DNA from: Sabulibacter ruber
GTDB taxonomy: Bacteria; Bacteroidota; Bacteroidia; Cytophagales; Hymenobacteraceae
Reading direction: 5' to 3'
Length of the DNA stretch: 64,000 nt
Assembly: GCF_017355955.1 (NCBI RefSeq)
Contig: NZ_JAFFID010000001.1
Span: 2,108,001 to 2,172,000 of the forward strand
The translations under genes were made by a program, and so were the position numbers. Below, piece after piece: positions 34,072-42,993 of this stretch. Within the stretch, counting starts at the first letter, position 1. Every line of letters starts with the position of its first letter. The notes below the pieces were generated by a model. The model worked only from the letters and a program-made list of their open reading frames with translations. It was not told the DNA's origin and ran no database searches.

Positions 34072-36222
34072 ATGAAAGACAATCAAAAAGAGCAGCAAAG
34101 CAACAATCCGGGCTCCTCTACTGGTTCAAGCAGCAGCACTGGTGCTACGGCTTCTTCCTCCTCTTCCTCTGATAACATGGGGCAAAGCTCTGGTTCAACT
34201 TCGCCAACGGGCTCTGCCGGCTCACAAGGCACTACCGGTTCTACTACCTCTGGTTCTACAACAGGTGGTGCAGCCTCAGGAGGATCAGGTGCTACCGGGT
34301 TAGGCATCACTGGAATTTCTGGGTCAAGCGGATCTGGTGGGGCTTCTACCGGCTCTACCGGCGGCGGCTCTTCTGCAACTGCTAAAAAGGGATCTACTTC
34401 CACTGCCAGCAGTGCTTCAGATAAAAAAAGTGGTTCAAGCAAAACTGCTGGTTCTACCACTTCCAGCACTCCAAAAGCCAGCTCAAAATCTGGTTCATCG
34501 GCAACATCCAAAGCCAACGGAAATAAATCAGGCAGCCAGTCTGCTTCCTCAGACACAGATACCTCAGCTTCTGGCTCATCTGCCTCTATGGGTAGCGGCA
34601 TGGGCTACGGAGGCTCACAGGGCGGCGACATGGGCAACCAAAGCAGCTCTTCTATGAGCGGCGTGAGCGGCGGCGGTAACTTCAACGGCGAACGCGGCGG
34701 CTACGGCTCACAGCACGGCGACAACTACGGCGGCGGTGGCCAGGGCGGCTACGGCGGCAACCAAGGAAACGGCGGCAGCTTTGGCGGCGGCAACTCCTGG
34801 AACAACCATGATGACCAAAGCAACCGCTACAGTTCCATGGGCGGCGGTAACTACGGCGGCTCACAAGGAGGGTATGGTGGCTCGCAAGGCGGCTCTAACT
34901 ACGGACAGGGCGGCTATGGTTCACAAGGCAACCAGGGAGGCTCCAGCTATGGCCAGGGTGGCTACGGCTCAACGAGCAACCAGGGCGGCTCTAACTACGG
35001 TCAAGGCGGTTACGGCTCCATGGGCGGCGGCAACTACGGTGGCTCCAATGACATGGGCTCACGGGGCGGCTACGGCGGAACCATGGGCAGCAACCCCTAC
35101 GGCATGAGTTCTCAGGGCGGATACTCCGGTAACTCCAGCCGTTCAGAATCAGACCGCGGAGGATATTCAAACTACGGTGGCTCTGGCTACTACGGAAACC
35201 AAATGGGCTACGGCACTGAGAGCGGCTACGGCATGCACGGTGGCGGCGACCACGGACGTGGCCACGGTGGCTACAGCCAAGGGTACAGCAACCAGAACAG
35301 CAGCTCTTATGGCGCTATGGGCTCCAGAGGTGGTTCATACGGCGAAGAGTACGGCTCCAGAGGCGGCTCACGCGGTGGCTATGACGGAAACACCGATTTT
35401 GACGGCGGATATAGCCAAGGCGGTAACAGCTACAGCGGTCCGTACGGCGATGATTCTGGCCGCAGAGGCAGCCACTATGGCTCACATGACATGGGTTCCC
35501 GTGGCGGATACGGCGGCTCTATGGGCTCAGACAGAGGAGGATCTCGCGGCGGTTACGGCTCATCTCAGGGTGGTAACCAGGAGTGGCAAGGCAGCTCTCG
35601 CGGCGGCTACCAAGGCGGCGATAACAGCGGCTACGGTTCTATGAGCGGCGGTGGCAACCAGGGCGGAGGCCATGGCGGTTACAGCACGCATAACGCGCAG
35701 GGCGGAGACTTCGGTTCACGCTCTTCACAGGGAGGTTATGGCTCTCAAGGCGGATACGGCCAGCGGGGTGGTAACAGCGGAGGATCTTCTTACGGCGCAA
35801 GCCAGGGCTCACAAGGTGGCAACTACGGTGGCTACGGCGGAGGCAACTTCGGGGGATCTAACTACGGCAACATGAGCCGTGACATGGGCTCCCGTGGCGG
35901 ATACCAGTCTTCTGGCACCGGCGGAAGTGACCGCGGACACGGTGGAGCTTCTACCGGCGGCGGCTACGGCGACCAAAGCCGTGATTACGGCATGGGTGGC
36001 TATGGCCAGGGAGGCAGCAGCCAGGGTTCTTCCAGCGGCTACGGTTCCTCTTCCAACATGGGATCGCGCGGTGGCTACGGCTCACAGGGCGGACAATCCA
36101 GCTACGGCGGGGGCGGCTCTGGCTACGAGAACCGTTCACGCTACGGTAACTCCAACCATGACGATGACGATAACTCAAATGACAGAAACCGTGGCGGTCG
36201 CTCCTCCAGAGAAAACCGCTAA
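34072..36222 (+). CDS. Low-complexity Gly/Ser/Tyr/Asn-rich RGG protein
   Basis: A 716-aa protein with no globular domain. Residues 1-180 are Ser/Thr/Gly/Lys-rich (SGSSSSTGATAS, KKGSTSTASSASDKKSG). Residues 180-690 are repeats of GGYG, QGGYG, SQGGS and about fourteen RGG triplets, with the heptad MGSRGGY occurring four times at well-spaced sites. The tail is charged (DDDDNSNDRNRGGRSSRENR). There is no signal peptide, lipobox or membrane helix. Composition is like prion-like/RGG domains of eukaryotic RNA-binding proteins, not like known bacterial stress repeats. The sequence is coding because the frame is intact for 2.1 kb with codon-varied repeats and strong Shine-Dalgarno. Function unknown. 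Codons in the repeat vary, arguing against very recent expansion. Confidence 0.85.
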   Translation: MKDNQKEQQSNNPGSSTGSSSSTGATASSSSSSDNMGQSSGSTSPTGSAGSQGTTGSTTSGSTTGGAASGGSGATGLGITGISGSSGSGGASTGSTGGGSSATAKKGSTSTASSASDKKSGSSKTAGSTTSSTPKASSKSGSSATSKANGNKSGSQSASSDTDTSASGSSASMGSGMGYGGSQGGDMGNQSSSSMSGVSGGGNFNGERGGYGSQHGDNYGGGGQGGYGGNQGNGGSFGGGNSWNNHDDQSNRYSSMGGGNYGGSQGGYGGSQGGSNYGQGGYGSQGNQGGSSYGQGGYGSTSNQGGSNYGQGGYGSMGGGNYGGSNDMGSRGGYGGTMGSNPYGMSSQGGYSGNSSRSESDRGGYSNYGGSGYYGNQMGYGTESGYGMHGGGDHGRGHGGYSQGYSNQNSSSYGAMGSRGGSYGEEYGSRGGSRGGYDGNTDFDGGYSQGGNSYSGPYGDDSGRRGSHYGSHDMGSRGGYGGSMGSDRGGSRGGYGSSQGGNQEWQGSSRGGYQGGDNSGYGSMSGGGNQGGGHGGYSTHNAQGGDFGSRSSQGGYGSQGGYGQRGGNSGGSSYGASQGSQGGNYGGYGGGNFGGSNYGNMSRDMGSRGGYQSSGTGGSDRGHGGASTGGGYGDQSRDYGMGGYGQGGSSQGSSSGYGSSSNMGSRGGYGSQGGQSSYGGGGSGYENRSRYGNSNHDDDDNSNDRNRGGRSSRENR

Positions 36223-36244
36223 TTGGTTCTTCATTCCCTAATCC

Positions 36245-36276
36245 AAAAAGCCTCGTTGAAACCAACGGGGCTTTTT
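36245..36276 (+). terminator. Intrinsic terminator of the low-complexity gene
   Basis: 14-bp stem AAAAAGCCTCGTTG / CAACGGGGCTTTTT (one T-G pair), loop AAAC, T tract; 22 nt after the stop. Confidence 0.9.
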
Positions 36277-36334
36277 GCTTGCCTACTGAAAGGCTACTTC
36301 GGTAAGTCAGACGAAGAACTGATATTTCGATCAA

Positions 36335-36397
36335 AAAGCAGCAGTCCCGTTTACCGGCTATTCTTTAAAATGGGCCGGTAAACGGGACTGCTGCTTT
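36335..36397. terminator. Bidirectional terminator
   Basis: Perfect 24-bp arms (36335-36358 with 36374-36397) around a 15-nt loop, with flanking A/T tracts; it also serves the minus-strand NmrA-like gene ending at 36416. Confidence 0.85.
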
Positions 36398-36415
36398 AAA
36401 TAGCTTGAAAAGGGC

Positions 36416-37285
36416 TTAGAAGCACTCCTTGTACGTTTGGGCAAAGTCCTGGAACGTGTACGGCGCCCTGCCAATAATCTCCTGCACCTCACCGGTCACG
36501 CCAGAAGCATAGCCAGCTCTGGAGATGGCATTCAATTCCAGCAGGCTTTCGGTCATCCAGTCTGGTAAACCGTGTTGTTGCATAGAGGCCCGGGCCGCTT
36601 CTTCTGGTACGTCAATGTACTCAATGGTTCTACCGGTCACAGAAGAAAGCACTTCGGCTACTTCATAGCCAGAAAGTGCCTGAGGTCCGGTAAGAGTATA
36701 GGCTCTGTCATCGTGGCCTTCGGGCCGTAACAAAATTTCGGCGGCCACATCTCCTATATCACGCGCATCAATGTAAGAAACCCGGCCGTTGCCCAGAGGC
36801 AGATAAAATGAGTTTTCCTGAATGATGCTTTGCGCGTGCTGGTTCACGAAGTTCTGCATAAAAGAACCGGGCCGCAGGATAGTGTAGTTCAGTTCCGTGG
36901 CTTTCAGGTATTCCTCGGCCATGCGGTGCCACTGCCCTAGCTGGATGCCCGGCTCCACCTCTGCCCCACTCGCCGAGAGCCGTACCACGTGCCGCAAACC
37001 AGCGGCTTGCGCGGCATCCACCAGCATCTTAGCCATTTCCACCTGGTTCTCCGCGAAAGGAGTGATCAGGAAAGCCGTACTCACCCCGGTAAACGCCACC
37101 TTCAACGATTCTGGTCGGGAAAAATCAATTTCTACCACTTCCACTCCCGGCAACCGTTTCAGGTTGTCTCCTTTGATAACGGATCTTACTCCGGCTCTAA
37201 CAGTTGCTCCCAACGCTGAGAGCGCTTTTACGGTGGCAGAACCTACCGTGCCGGTAGCGCCTGTGATTAAGATGGTTTCAGCCAT
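36416..37285 (-). CDS. NmrA/SDR-type NAD(P)-binding oxidoreductase
   Basis: A 289-aa atypical short-chain dehydrogenase. The N-terminal dinucleotide loop is LITGATGTVGSATVKAL (4-20). It lacks the classical Tyr-x-x-x-Lys in the expected place and resembles NmrA/quinone-oxidoreductase-2 proteins (ILRPGSFMQNF and LTGPQALSGYEVA are typical). Probable role: NADPH-dependent reductase or redox sensor. The nearby genes give no functional link. Confidence 0.88.
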   Translation of the reverse strand: MAETILITGATGTVGSATVKALSALGATVRAGVRSVIKGDNLKRLPGVEVVEIDFSRPESLKVAFTGVSTAFLITPFAENQVEMAKMLVDAAQAAGLRHVVRLSASGAEVEPGIQLGQWHRMAEEYLKATELNYTILRPGSFMQNFVNQHAQSIIQENSFYLPLGNGRVSYIDARDIGDVAAEILLRPEGHDDRAYTLTGPQALSGYEVAEVLSSVTGRTIEYIDVPEEAARASMQQHGLPDWMTESLLELNAISRAGYASGVTGEVQEIIGRAPYTFQDFAQTYKECF

Positions 37286-37783
37286 GCTGTCTAATTTAAT
37301 TGGATGGTTTGTGTATTCCCCGCCGCCTGCCTGTAAGCCTAAAACGAAAAAACGGCAGGCGCGTTTTCGGGATGGTTTCAGGAAAAGAAGCCTAAAACAA
37401 GAAAGACTGCTTTTCAGTTTGCCGGACCCAACATGCTTCCTCTAGTTTTACGCCTGAATTTGGCAAAACAGCCCTGAAACAGGACCAATGCCGCCCTACC
37501 CGCCAACTAACTGGCGCGAGTCTAAAGACTCGTGACGTAGGATGATGCGAGTCTCCAGACTCGCCGGGAACCCAGATCTTTTTGCGGTGGAGGCTTTCTT
37601 GTCTACTACGTCAAGTTCCGGTTTGGCAGAAAGCCGTTTCGCTGCATTGCAGCGAGGGTAGTCTGGAGACTACCCTCAATCTGGAGGCACGAGTCAGGAG
37701 ACTCGCGCCAGAATTTGCCCAGAATTTGCTTTCTTTTGAAAAGGAGTGCCAATCTGAGAACAGACTGGTGAAATCATCCGCAA
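37286..37783. repeat. REP-like hairpin cluster in a 498-bp gap
   Basis: Four close hairpins: CGAGTCT-AA-AGACTCG (37517-37532), GCGAGTCT-CC-AGACTCGC (37547-37564), GAGGGTAGTCT-GG-AGACTACCCTC (37654-37677) and CGAGTC-AGGA-GACTCG (37690-37705). CTGGCGCGAGTCT at 37511-37523 is the exact reverse complement of 37699-37711, so the unit of about 200 bp has inverted ends. Two GTTTT-family copies lie nearby (37361-37398 and about 37452-37483). No gene is seen. Confidence 0.75.
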
Positions 37784-38710
37784 TTACTTCTTCAGGCTTA
37801 GCATAAACAGGCGGCCTTTCTCGTTGGAGATCATCATGTCGGTGTCGTTCACGAAAACCAATCCCTCGGCCTGGCCTACTTTGCCCAACGGAATCTGCTC
37901 TTTCTTGCCCTGGAATACCTGGTCTGGGTTGCTGGTCTCAAACAGGTACGCCCAGCCTTCCCCCAGCAAAGCGATGCGTTTACCGTCTGGCGAGATATCA
38001 GCGGCGGTGATTTTGGTGCTGATCTGCACACTATCAATGGGCGAAACCGTTTGTTGGGCACCGGGTTGGTTGGCTACTTTGTAGAGCTTCACCCAATCCC
38101 CTTTGCCGCGGTTTTTGGTGAAAAGGTAAAAGGCGTTGTTGTGCATGAGAAAGCCTTCCACGTCAAAGTTCTGGTTTTCTTTGGAAGGCGGAAACTCGGT
38201 CTGGTCTGCGTACTTGAACGGAATGGTGCCCACCACTTTCTTGCTCTTCTCGTCTACTTTCAGGATCTGCAAATCCTGGCGGGTGTTCTCGTTGTTACCC
38301 ATGTCCCCGATGTACAGGAACCCGTCATTGCCGCGGGCCACGTCTTCCCAGTCGTTGTTTTTGGCGCCTTGCACGTTCATGGTTTCCAGCAATTCGCCCG
38401 ACTGGTTTACTTTGTACAATACCGCTTCGTTGCCAGCATCTGGGTGGGTCCAGAAGTTACCATCGGTCGATGCTTCCAGGCCCGAGCTCTCGGGCACGGT
38501 ATTCTTCCCCATCTTGCTTACCTCCAACAAATCATAGTTGTTGTTGACGGCAAATCCTTCTGAGGCAGGGTTCTTGTCTTTCTTTTTCTTTCCTTCTTTC
38601 TCAGTGGTGGCTTCGGCGGTGCTATCTTCTGTTTTGGCAGAGCCGGTATCACAGGCCACGGCAATAAGCAAACACAGGCCCACGGTGAATTCCAGTAGTT
38701 TATCTTTCAT
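37784..38710 (-). CDS. Lipoprotein, propeller-like, function unknown
   Basis: A 308-aa lipoprotein (signal ending AVAC, Cys20) with a Lys/Glu-rich linker (EKEGKKKKDKN) to residue 50, then a six-bladed-propeller-like domain with blade motifs VPESSGLEAS, WEDVARGNDGFLYIGDMGNN and QNFDVEGFLMHNN. The pattern resembles SdiA-regulated/strictosidine-like or DUF4221-type propeller lipoproteins, but no family name is certain. The start overlaps the end of the upstream helicase gene by 11 nt, so the two are co-transcribed despite unrelated products. Confidence 0.82.
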   Translation of the reverse strand: MKDKLLEFTVGLCLLIAVACDTGSAKTEDSTAEATTEKEGKKKKDKNPASEGFAVNNNYDLLEVSKMGKNTVPESSGLEASTDGNFWTHPDAGNEAVLYKVNQSGELLETMNVQGAKNNDWEDVARGNDGFLYIGDMGNNENTRQDLQILKVDEKSKKVVGTIPFKYADQTEFPPSKENQNFDVEGFLMHNNAFYLFTKNRGKGDWVKLYKVANQPGAQQTVSPIDSVQISTKITAADISPDGKRIALLGEGWAYLFETSNPDQVFQGKKEQIPLGKVGQAEGLVFVNDTDMMISNEKGRLFMLSLKK

Positions 38711-41700
38711 AGTTTTCGGTCAGTTCGGTTAGTCTCTGCCAGACCTGTTGGGGCTGGCTCCAGAACTGACGACTGTACACGGCCCCGTATCTCCAGCCCC
38801 GGGCTTTCAGGCGCAAAGGCACATCGGCGTGCGAGGCTTTGGCCGAGGGGCGGCGAAAGTACAAATCGTCATCGGTTAACACTACGGCCTGGTAGCGGTT
38901 GCCGTTGCGGAAAGTGAGGTCCGCAAAGGGAAGTTCCAACGATAATTCTGTTTTTGTACTATTCTGCGCAAACTCGGTCAAAAGTTGCGGATACAGAAGC
39001 AAGGCCGATGGGATGCTGACCGAGGGTGAAGGTTTGGGCGTGAACCCATTCTCGCTGACCTCGCGGGCGAAGGCCAGGTACTCGCGCAGCAATCTGGGGC
39101 CGGGGTGCTTCACGTTTTCCGTCGGGAACTGCTCAGGCCACAGACTGGTCACCACGTACACCCGCTTGATGGCGCGTGTGATAGCCACGTTCAGGCGGTT
39201 CTCGCCTTTGGCCGCGTTCAAACTGCCAAACATGGCGCGCACCACGCCCGTGGCATCCGGCGCATAGCCAATGGAGAAAATGATGTACTGCCGCTCATCA
39301 CCCTGGATGTTCTCAATGTTCTTGACGATGAGTTCTTCGGGCAAAGGCACGTTCTGGGCAGCGGCCTGCTCCTCCAGCAGGTCCTGCACCAACTGCTGCT
39401 GCGGGAAGTTGAAGGTGATAACGCCTATGTTGGTCTCGCCTTTGGCCAAGAGTTCAAACACCAGATCGCGCACGCGCTCGGCCTCTACCCTATTGGTCTG
39501 GTTTTCCCACACGCCGTTCACCTTAAGGTACTGCAGCGCGGGCTCAGCGGTGTTCATGGCCTCCAGCCGCGGGATGAGCTGCAGCTTGTCGCGGTAGAAA
39601 TTCTGGTTGGAGAACTGGATCAGCTCGGGGTACTGGCTGCGGTAGTGTTCTGAGAGCAAGGTTTGCGGCAGGTGCAGTGCGCTCAGTTGCAGCAGAGATT
39701 CTACCAACAGTTCCTCGGTTTCCTCCTCGTCCGTCCCGAAGCGCACGCGGTACAGGTCAGACGGTCCCAATTGCTGCTCATCGCCGGCAATGACGGCCTG
39801 CTTGCCGCGCACCATGGCCGGCACGCCTACCTCGGCAAAACACTGCGAGGCTTCATCAAAGATGACCAGGTCAAAGATGCGCTCCAGCGGAAACAACGCC
39901 GATACGGTCTCGGGCGAGGCCAGCCAGCACGGCAACAACTGCCGGATCTCGTCGCCGAACTCGGCGTTGAGTTTGCGGAGCGGGTACAGCATGCGCTTCT
40001 TGCTCACCTGGGTGAGTAACCGGCGGTACGTCACAGGGTTGCCCAGGCGGTTGTACTCCATGTTTTGATAGGTCTGCTCGCGCAGGTTGAGCAAAATGAT
40101 TTGGCGGCTCAGATCGGCTTTCTGCTTGATTTTCTCCTGCAGCTCGGTTTCCAGGCGCTCCAGTTCGCCAGTGCTCACAATGGTCAGCACCGGGTTCTGC
40201 CCTTCCAGTTGTTGAAGCCAAGTCAATAGCACGCTGTTTTCTAGGGCCTGCAATTGCGCTTCCACGCTCTCCGGCACAGCCATGCGCAGTTCTTCCAGCC
40301 ATTCCCACAGCTCCGGCGACAAGGTGTGCACCAAGGCATCAAAGGCTACCATCCGGTCAAAGTGCTCAGAAAGGCTTTGGGCCAGCTTTGGGGCAGCAGT
40401 TGGGTCGGTGGCGAGTTGTTCTATTTGTGATGGGGTGAGCCAGCGTTGCCACTCCCGCATTCGCTCCTGAAGCAACCTGAGTTTTGGCAGTGATTCAGTT
40501 AAAATAGCCTTAAAACGCTCGCCTTCCAGGTGCAGCAGCTCATCTGGGAGGATGTCATAGGTTAGCAGCCGGTGCAAGACTTTACGCTGTTCCCAGGCCT
40601 GTTGTAAGGCCGTTAGCTCCTGCGTGGCCTCAGTGCCGAAAAGCTCTGCCGGGACTTCCAAAGTTGGCTCCAGAGCTTGCAGGGCTTTCCATTGCGCTTG
40701 CAAGGCTTCCCACTGCTTCACGGCCGCCCGCAGATGCTCTGGGGCGGTGTCGGGGTTAGACAACCCTTTGCTTTCGGCGAAAGCGGTTAATTTCTTTTTA
40801 TCCGATGAGAAGCTCCACTGGATGCGGCTCAGGAAACCGCTTTTGGCCTGGTCATGGGCGGCCAACAGTTGGCTTGCTTGCTGCACCTCTGCCGGCGAAA
40901 GCTTGGTTTGCACAGCGGCCGTGTCTTTCTGCAATTGGGTCAGTTGCGCTTCCCGCTGCTTCTGGTCTTTGTTTTGGGCCAGATTCCCGAAAAACAGGCG
41001 CGAAATGGCTTTGTCTTGCAGGGCGTGCTGCACGGTTTCCAGGGTGGGCAGCTCCTGTAACAGGGCTTGCAGGGCATCCCAGTTATCGGCTTGTCTGGGT
41101 AGCAAAAGCTGTACTTGCTGGGCTGTCTGCTTAGCGGTAGAAGGTAATTCTGCCAGCAGTTGGTTCAGCCGTTGACGCTCGGTCCAGGTGTGCAGGTGGA
41201 AAGAGCGGCGCTCGTTCCACGGGAAATCAGGGCTTTTGAGCAGCACGGCATCCTGCAGGTAATGCACCAGTTTTGGCCGCCACTCCTGCCAGGTAGCCGC
41301 GGTGAAGTTCAGGTAAATGCCTTCGGCGGGTAGATGCGGGGCGCGGGGATTGCTTCTTAGGTACAGTTCCTTGGGCGACCATCCGCAGACCGAAGTATCG
41401 AACAAAGCCTCCTTTAAATCATTCAGCCGCTGCGTGATCTGGTTGATGCGGCGGCTGGTTTCCAGGAACTGCCGCTCGGCCTGGATGTTGCCCAGGGCCA
41501 CGTTCTGCCGTTGGTACTCCTCCACCTGCTCAATCTGGTAGCGGATTTTGGAGAACACCGCCGGGCGGTCCAGGTTCAGGTCATGTACTAGCGCCGAGAA
41601 CTGATCCAAGCCGGTTGTGGATAGGCGCTGGTACACCACGTCAAGGGCGGCGCGCTTCTGGCAAACCACCAGCACGCTTTTGCCGCGGGCCAGGTAATCG

Positions 41701-42695
41701 GAGACCAGGTTGCAGATGAGCTGCGATTTGCCCGTGCCGGGTGGTCCCTGCACCACTACGCTCTGCCCCGCCTTCACCTGCCGAAGCGCGGCTTCCTGCG
41801 AGTAATCGGCGTCAAAGGCAGTGAACAGTTGCTGCTCCAGTTGAGCCTGGGCGGAGTTGGTTTCGGCTTGAGGCAAGAGCAGTTCTTCCAGCGTATCCGC
41901 GGGTGGGGTCTCCAGCAGATCGTCGTAGTCGGTAAGTTGGTAGGAACCGGCTTGGGGGAAGACGCCTAACACGGCCTCGGACTGAAGTTTCAGTTGGCCG
42001 GGCTGCCAGGTTTTCTCTAGGTCGGCGCGTTTGTAGGATTTGAAGGGCTGCAGCGCGTCTTTGAGCAGTTCCTGGTTGAAGTTGATCTCCAGGTTGCTCG
42101 CCTTCAGCAGCTCGTAGAGTTTGGTGCGGAACTCCAGGTCATCCGTAGGAAACTCATCAAAGTCCTCTTCCATGAGCGCCTCGTCGGGTTTCAGGTTGAG
42201 GTAGTGGGCGTAGGCCAGCAGGAAGCTTTTGTTGAAGAACGCGGGCGCATCCTGGGGGCGCACCAACTGCCATTGCCGTTTCTCGTTCACGCGCAGTTCC
42301 ACCGGAAAAAACAGCAGCGGACAGCGTACCAGGGTACCATCTGGGAAAGCGCCTTCCACAAAGGGCCAGCCCACGAACAGCTCCTTGGCGCCGCGCTCTT
42401 CCCAGATCATGTGCGCCCGGCGCTGGATGGTTTTCAACTGTTTGGTCAGGGGCGCCAGGCTTGCATCGCGGGCATCGGCTACTTCGCAGAGTGTGACGTT
42501 CTGTTTTCCGGCCAATAATTCCTGAACATACCCAAACGACGGGCCCTTGTGGGCGTGGTCCAGCGCGTGCAGATCCAGGTGGAGGCTGGACGAGGGTTTG
42601 AGCAGCACCAAAGAGCGGTTAGAGCCGCTGAGGTTGAGCAGACGGCGCTGGTACTGTTTGAGCAGGTGCGGAAGCGGCGTAACGGAAGTAGGCAT
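38700..42695 (-). CDS. DUF4011-type superfamily 1 helicase/ATPase
   Basis: A 1331-aa protein. An N-terminal DUF4011 domain (about 1-230) is followed by a split SF1 helicase: Walker A QGPPGTGKSQ (about 322), a 550-residue insert of helical coiled coil, Walker B VIFDEASQCF with IAGDEQQLGPS, and motifs V-VI (ITRAIKRVYVVTS). The C-terminal 100 residues (LTDDDLYFRRPSAKA... RLKARGWRYGAVYSRQFW) look like a Vsr/DUF559-like degenerate nuclease fold. Such large AAA helicases occur in defence islands and as stand-alone genes. No other defence genes are near. I start at MPTSVTPLPHLL (42695); the frame's upstream codons lie in an unrelated stretch. Helicase role is by motif; biology unknown. Confidence 0.88.
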   Translation of the reverse strand: MPTSVTPLPHLLKQYQRRLLNLSGSNRSLVLLKPSSSLHLDLHALDHAHKGPSFGYVQELLAGKQNVTLCEVADARDASLAPLTKQLKTIQRRAHMIWEERGAKELFVGWPFVEGAFPDGTLVRCPLLFFPVELRVNEKRQWQLVRPQDAPAFFNKSFLLAYAHYLNLKPDEALMEEDFDEFPTDDLEFRTKLYELLKASNLEINFNQELLKDALQPFKSYKRADLEKTWQPGQLKLQSEAVLGVFPQAGSYQLTDYDDLLETPPADTLEELLLPQAETNSAQAQLEQQLFTAFDADYSQEAALRQVKAGQSVVVQGPPGTGKSQLICNLVSDYLARGKSVLVVCQKRAALDVVYQRLSTTGLDQFSALVHDLNLDRPAVFSKIRYQIEQVEEYQRQNVALGNIQAERQFLETSRRINQITQRLNDLKEALFDTSVCGWSPKELYLRSNPRAPHLPAEGIYLNFTAATWQEWRPKLVHYLQDAVLLKSPDFPWNERRSFHLHTWTERQRLNQLLAELPSTAKQTAQQVQLLLPRQADNWDALQALLQELPTLETVQHALQDKAISRLFFGNLAQNKDQKQREAQLTQLQKDTAAVQTKLSPAEVQQASQLLAAHDQAKSGFLSRIQWSFSSDKKKLTAFAESKGLSNPDTAPEHLRAAVKQWEALQAQWKALQALEPTLEVPAELFGTEATQELTALQQAWEQRKVLHRLLTYDILPDELLHLEGERFKAILTESLPKLRLLQERMREWQRWLTPSQIEQLATDPTAAPKLAQSLSEHFDRMVAFDALVHTLSPELWEWLEELRMAVPESVEAQLQALENSVLLTWLQQLEGQNPVLTIVSTGELERLETELQEKIKQKADLSRQIILLNLREQTYQNMEYNRLGNPVTYRRLLTQVSKKRMLYPLRKLNAEFGDEIRQLLPCWLASPETVSALFPLERIFDLVIFDEASQCFAEVGVPAMVRGKQAVIAGDEQQLGPSDLYRVRFGTDEEETEELLVESLLQLSALHLPQTLLSEHYRSQYPELIQFSNQNFYRDKLQLIPRLEAMNTAEPALQYLKVNGVWENQTNRVEAERVRDLVFELLAKGETNIGVITFNFPQQQLVQDLLEEQAAAQNVPLPEELIVKNIENIQGDERQYIIFSIGYAPDATGVVRAMFGSLNAAKGENRLNVAITRAIKRVYVVTSLWPEQFPTENVKHPGPRLLREYLAFAREVSENGFTPKPSPSVSIPSALLLYPQLLTEFAQNSTKTELSLELPFADLTFRNGNRYQAVVLTDDDLYFRRPSAKASHADVPLRLKARGWRYGAVYSRQFWSQPQQVWQRLTELTENYER

Positions 42696-42993
42696 GGGCA
42701 GAATCAGAAAACGGGAGGTCACAACAAGAAGCAGCCACGGCCACTTCAAAAGAAGTAAACTGCTTTCAAGCTTAAACGGTTACTTCCTGCGCTTGGTGTG
42801 CTGCCTTTCCCCTGGCTTTCTATTGGAAACTCCTGTGAGTTTCTGCCAGGAAAAGGACCAGACCTGCGTGTGACGCCTCTCCGGGCAAATTAAGCAACCT
42901 GCCTTAGATTACAAATTACTCGGTTATCTCCCACCCAAACCGGTGAGGTGACCTGTGAAATGACTCTCTTTAGAAAAACTGCTGCCCACCAGG

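Noticed and set aside
34083..34601. Open frames on the minus strand and in other plus frames within the low-complexity gene
   Set aside because: Gly/Ser-rich repeats leave all frames open; only the frame at 34072 has a Shine-Dalgarno and matching terminators.
37495..37740. CRISPR array
   Set aside because: The hairpins are palindromes of different sequence with unequal spacing, not direct repeats with unique spacers, and no cas gene is present.
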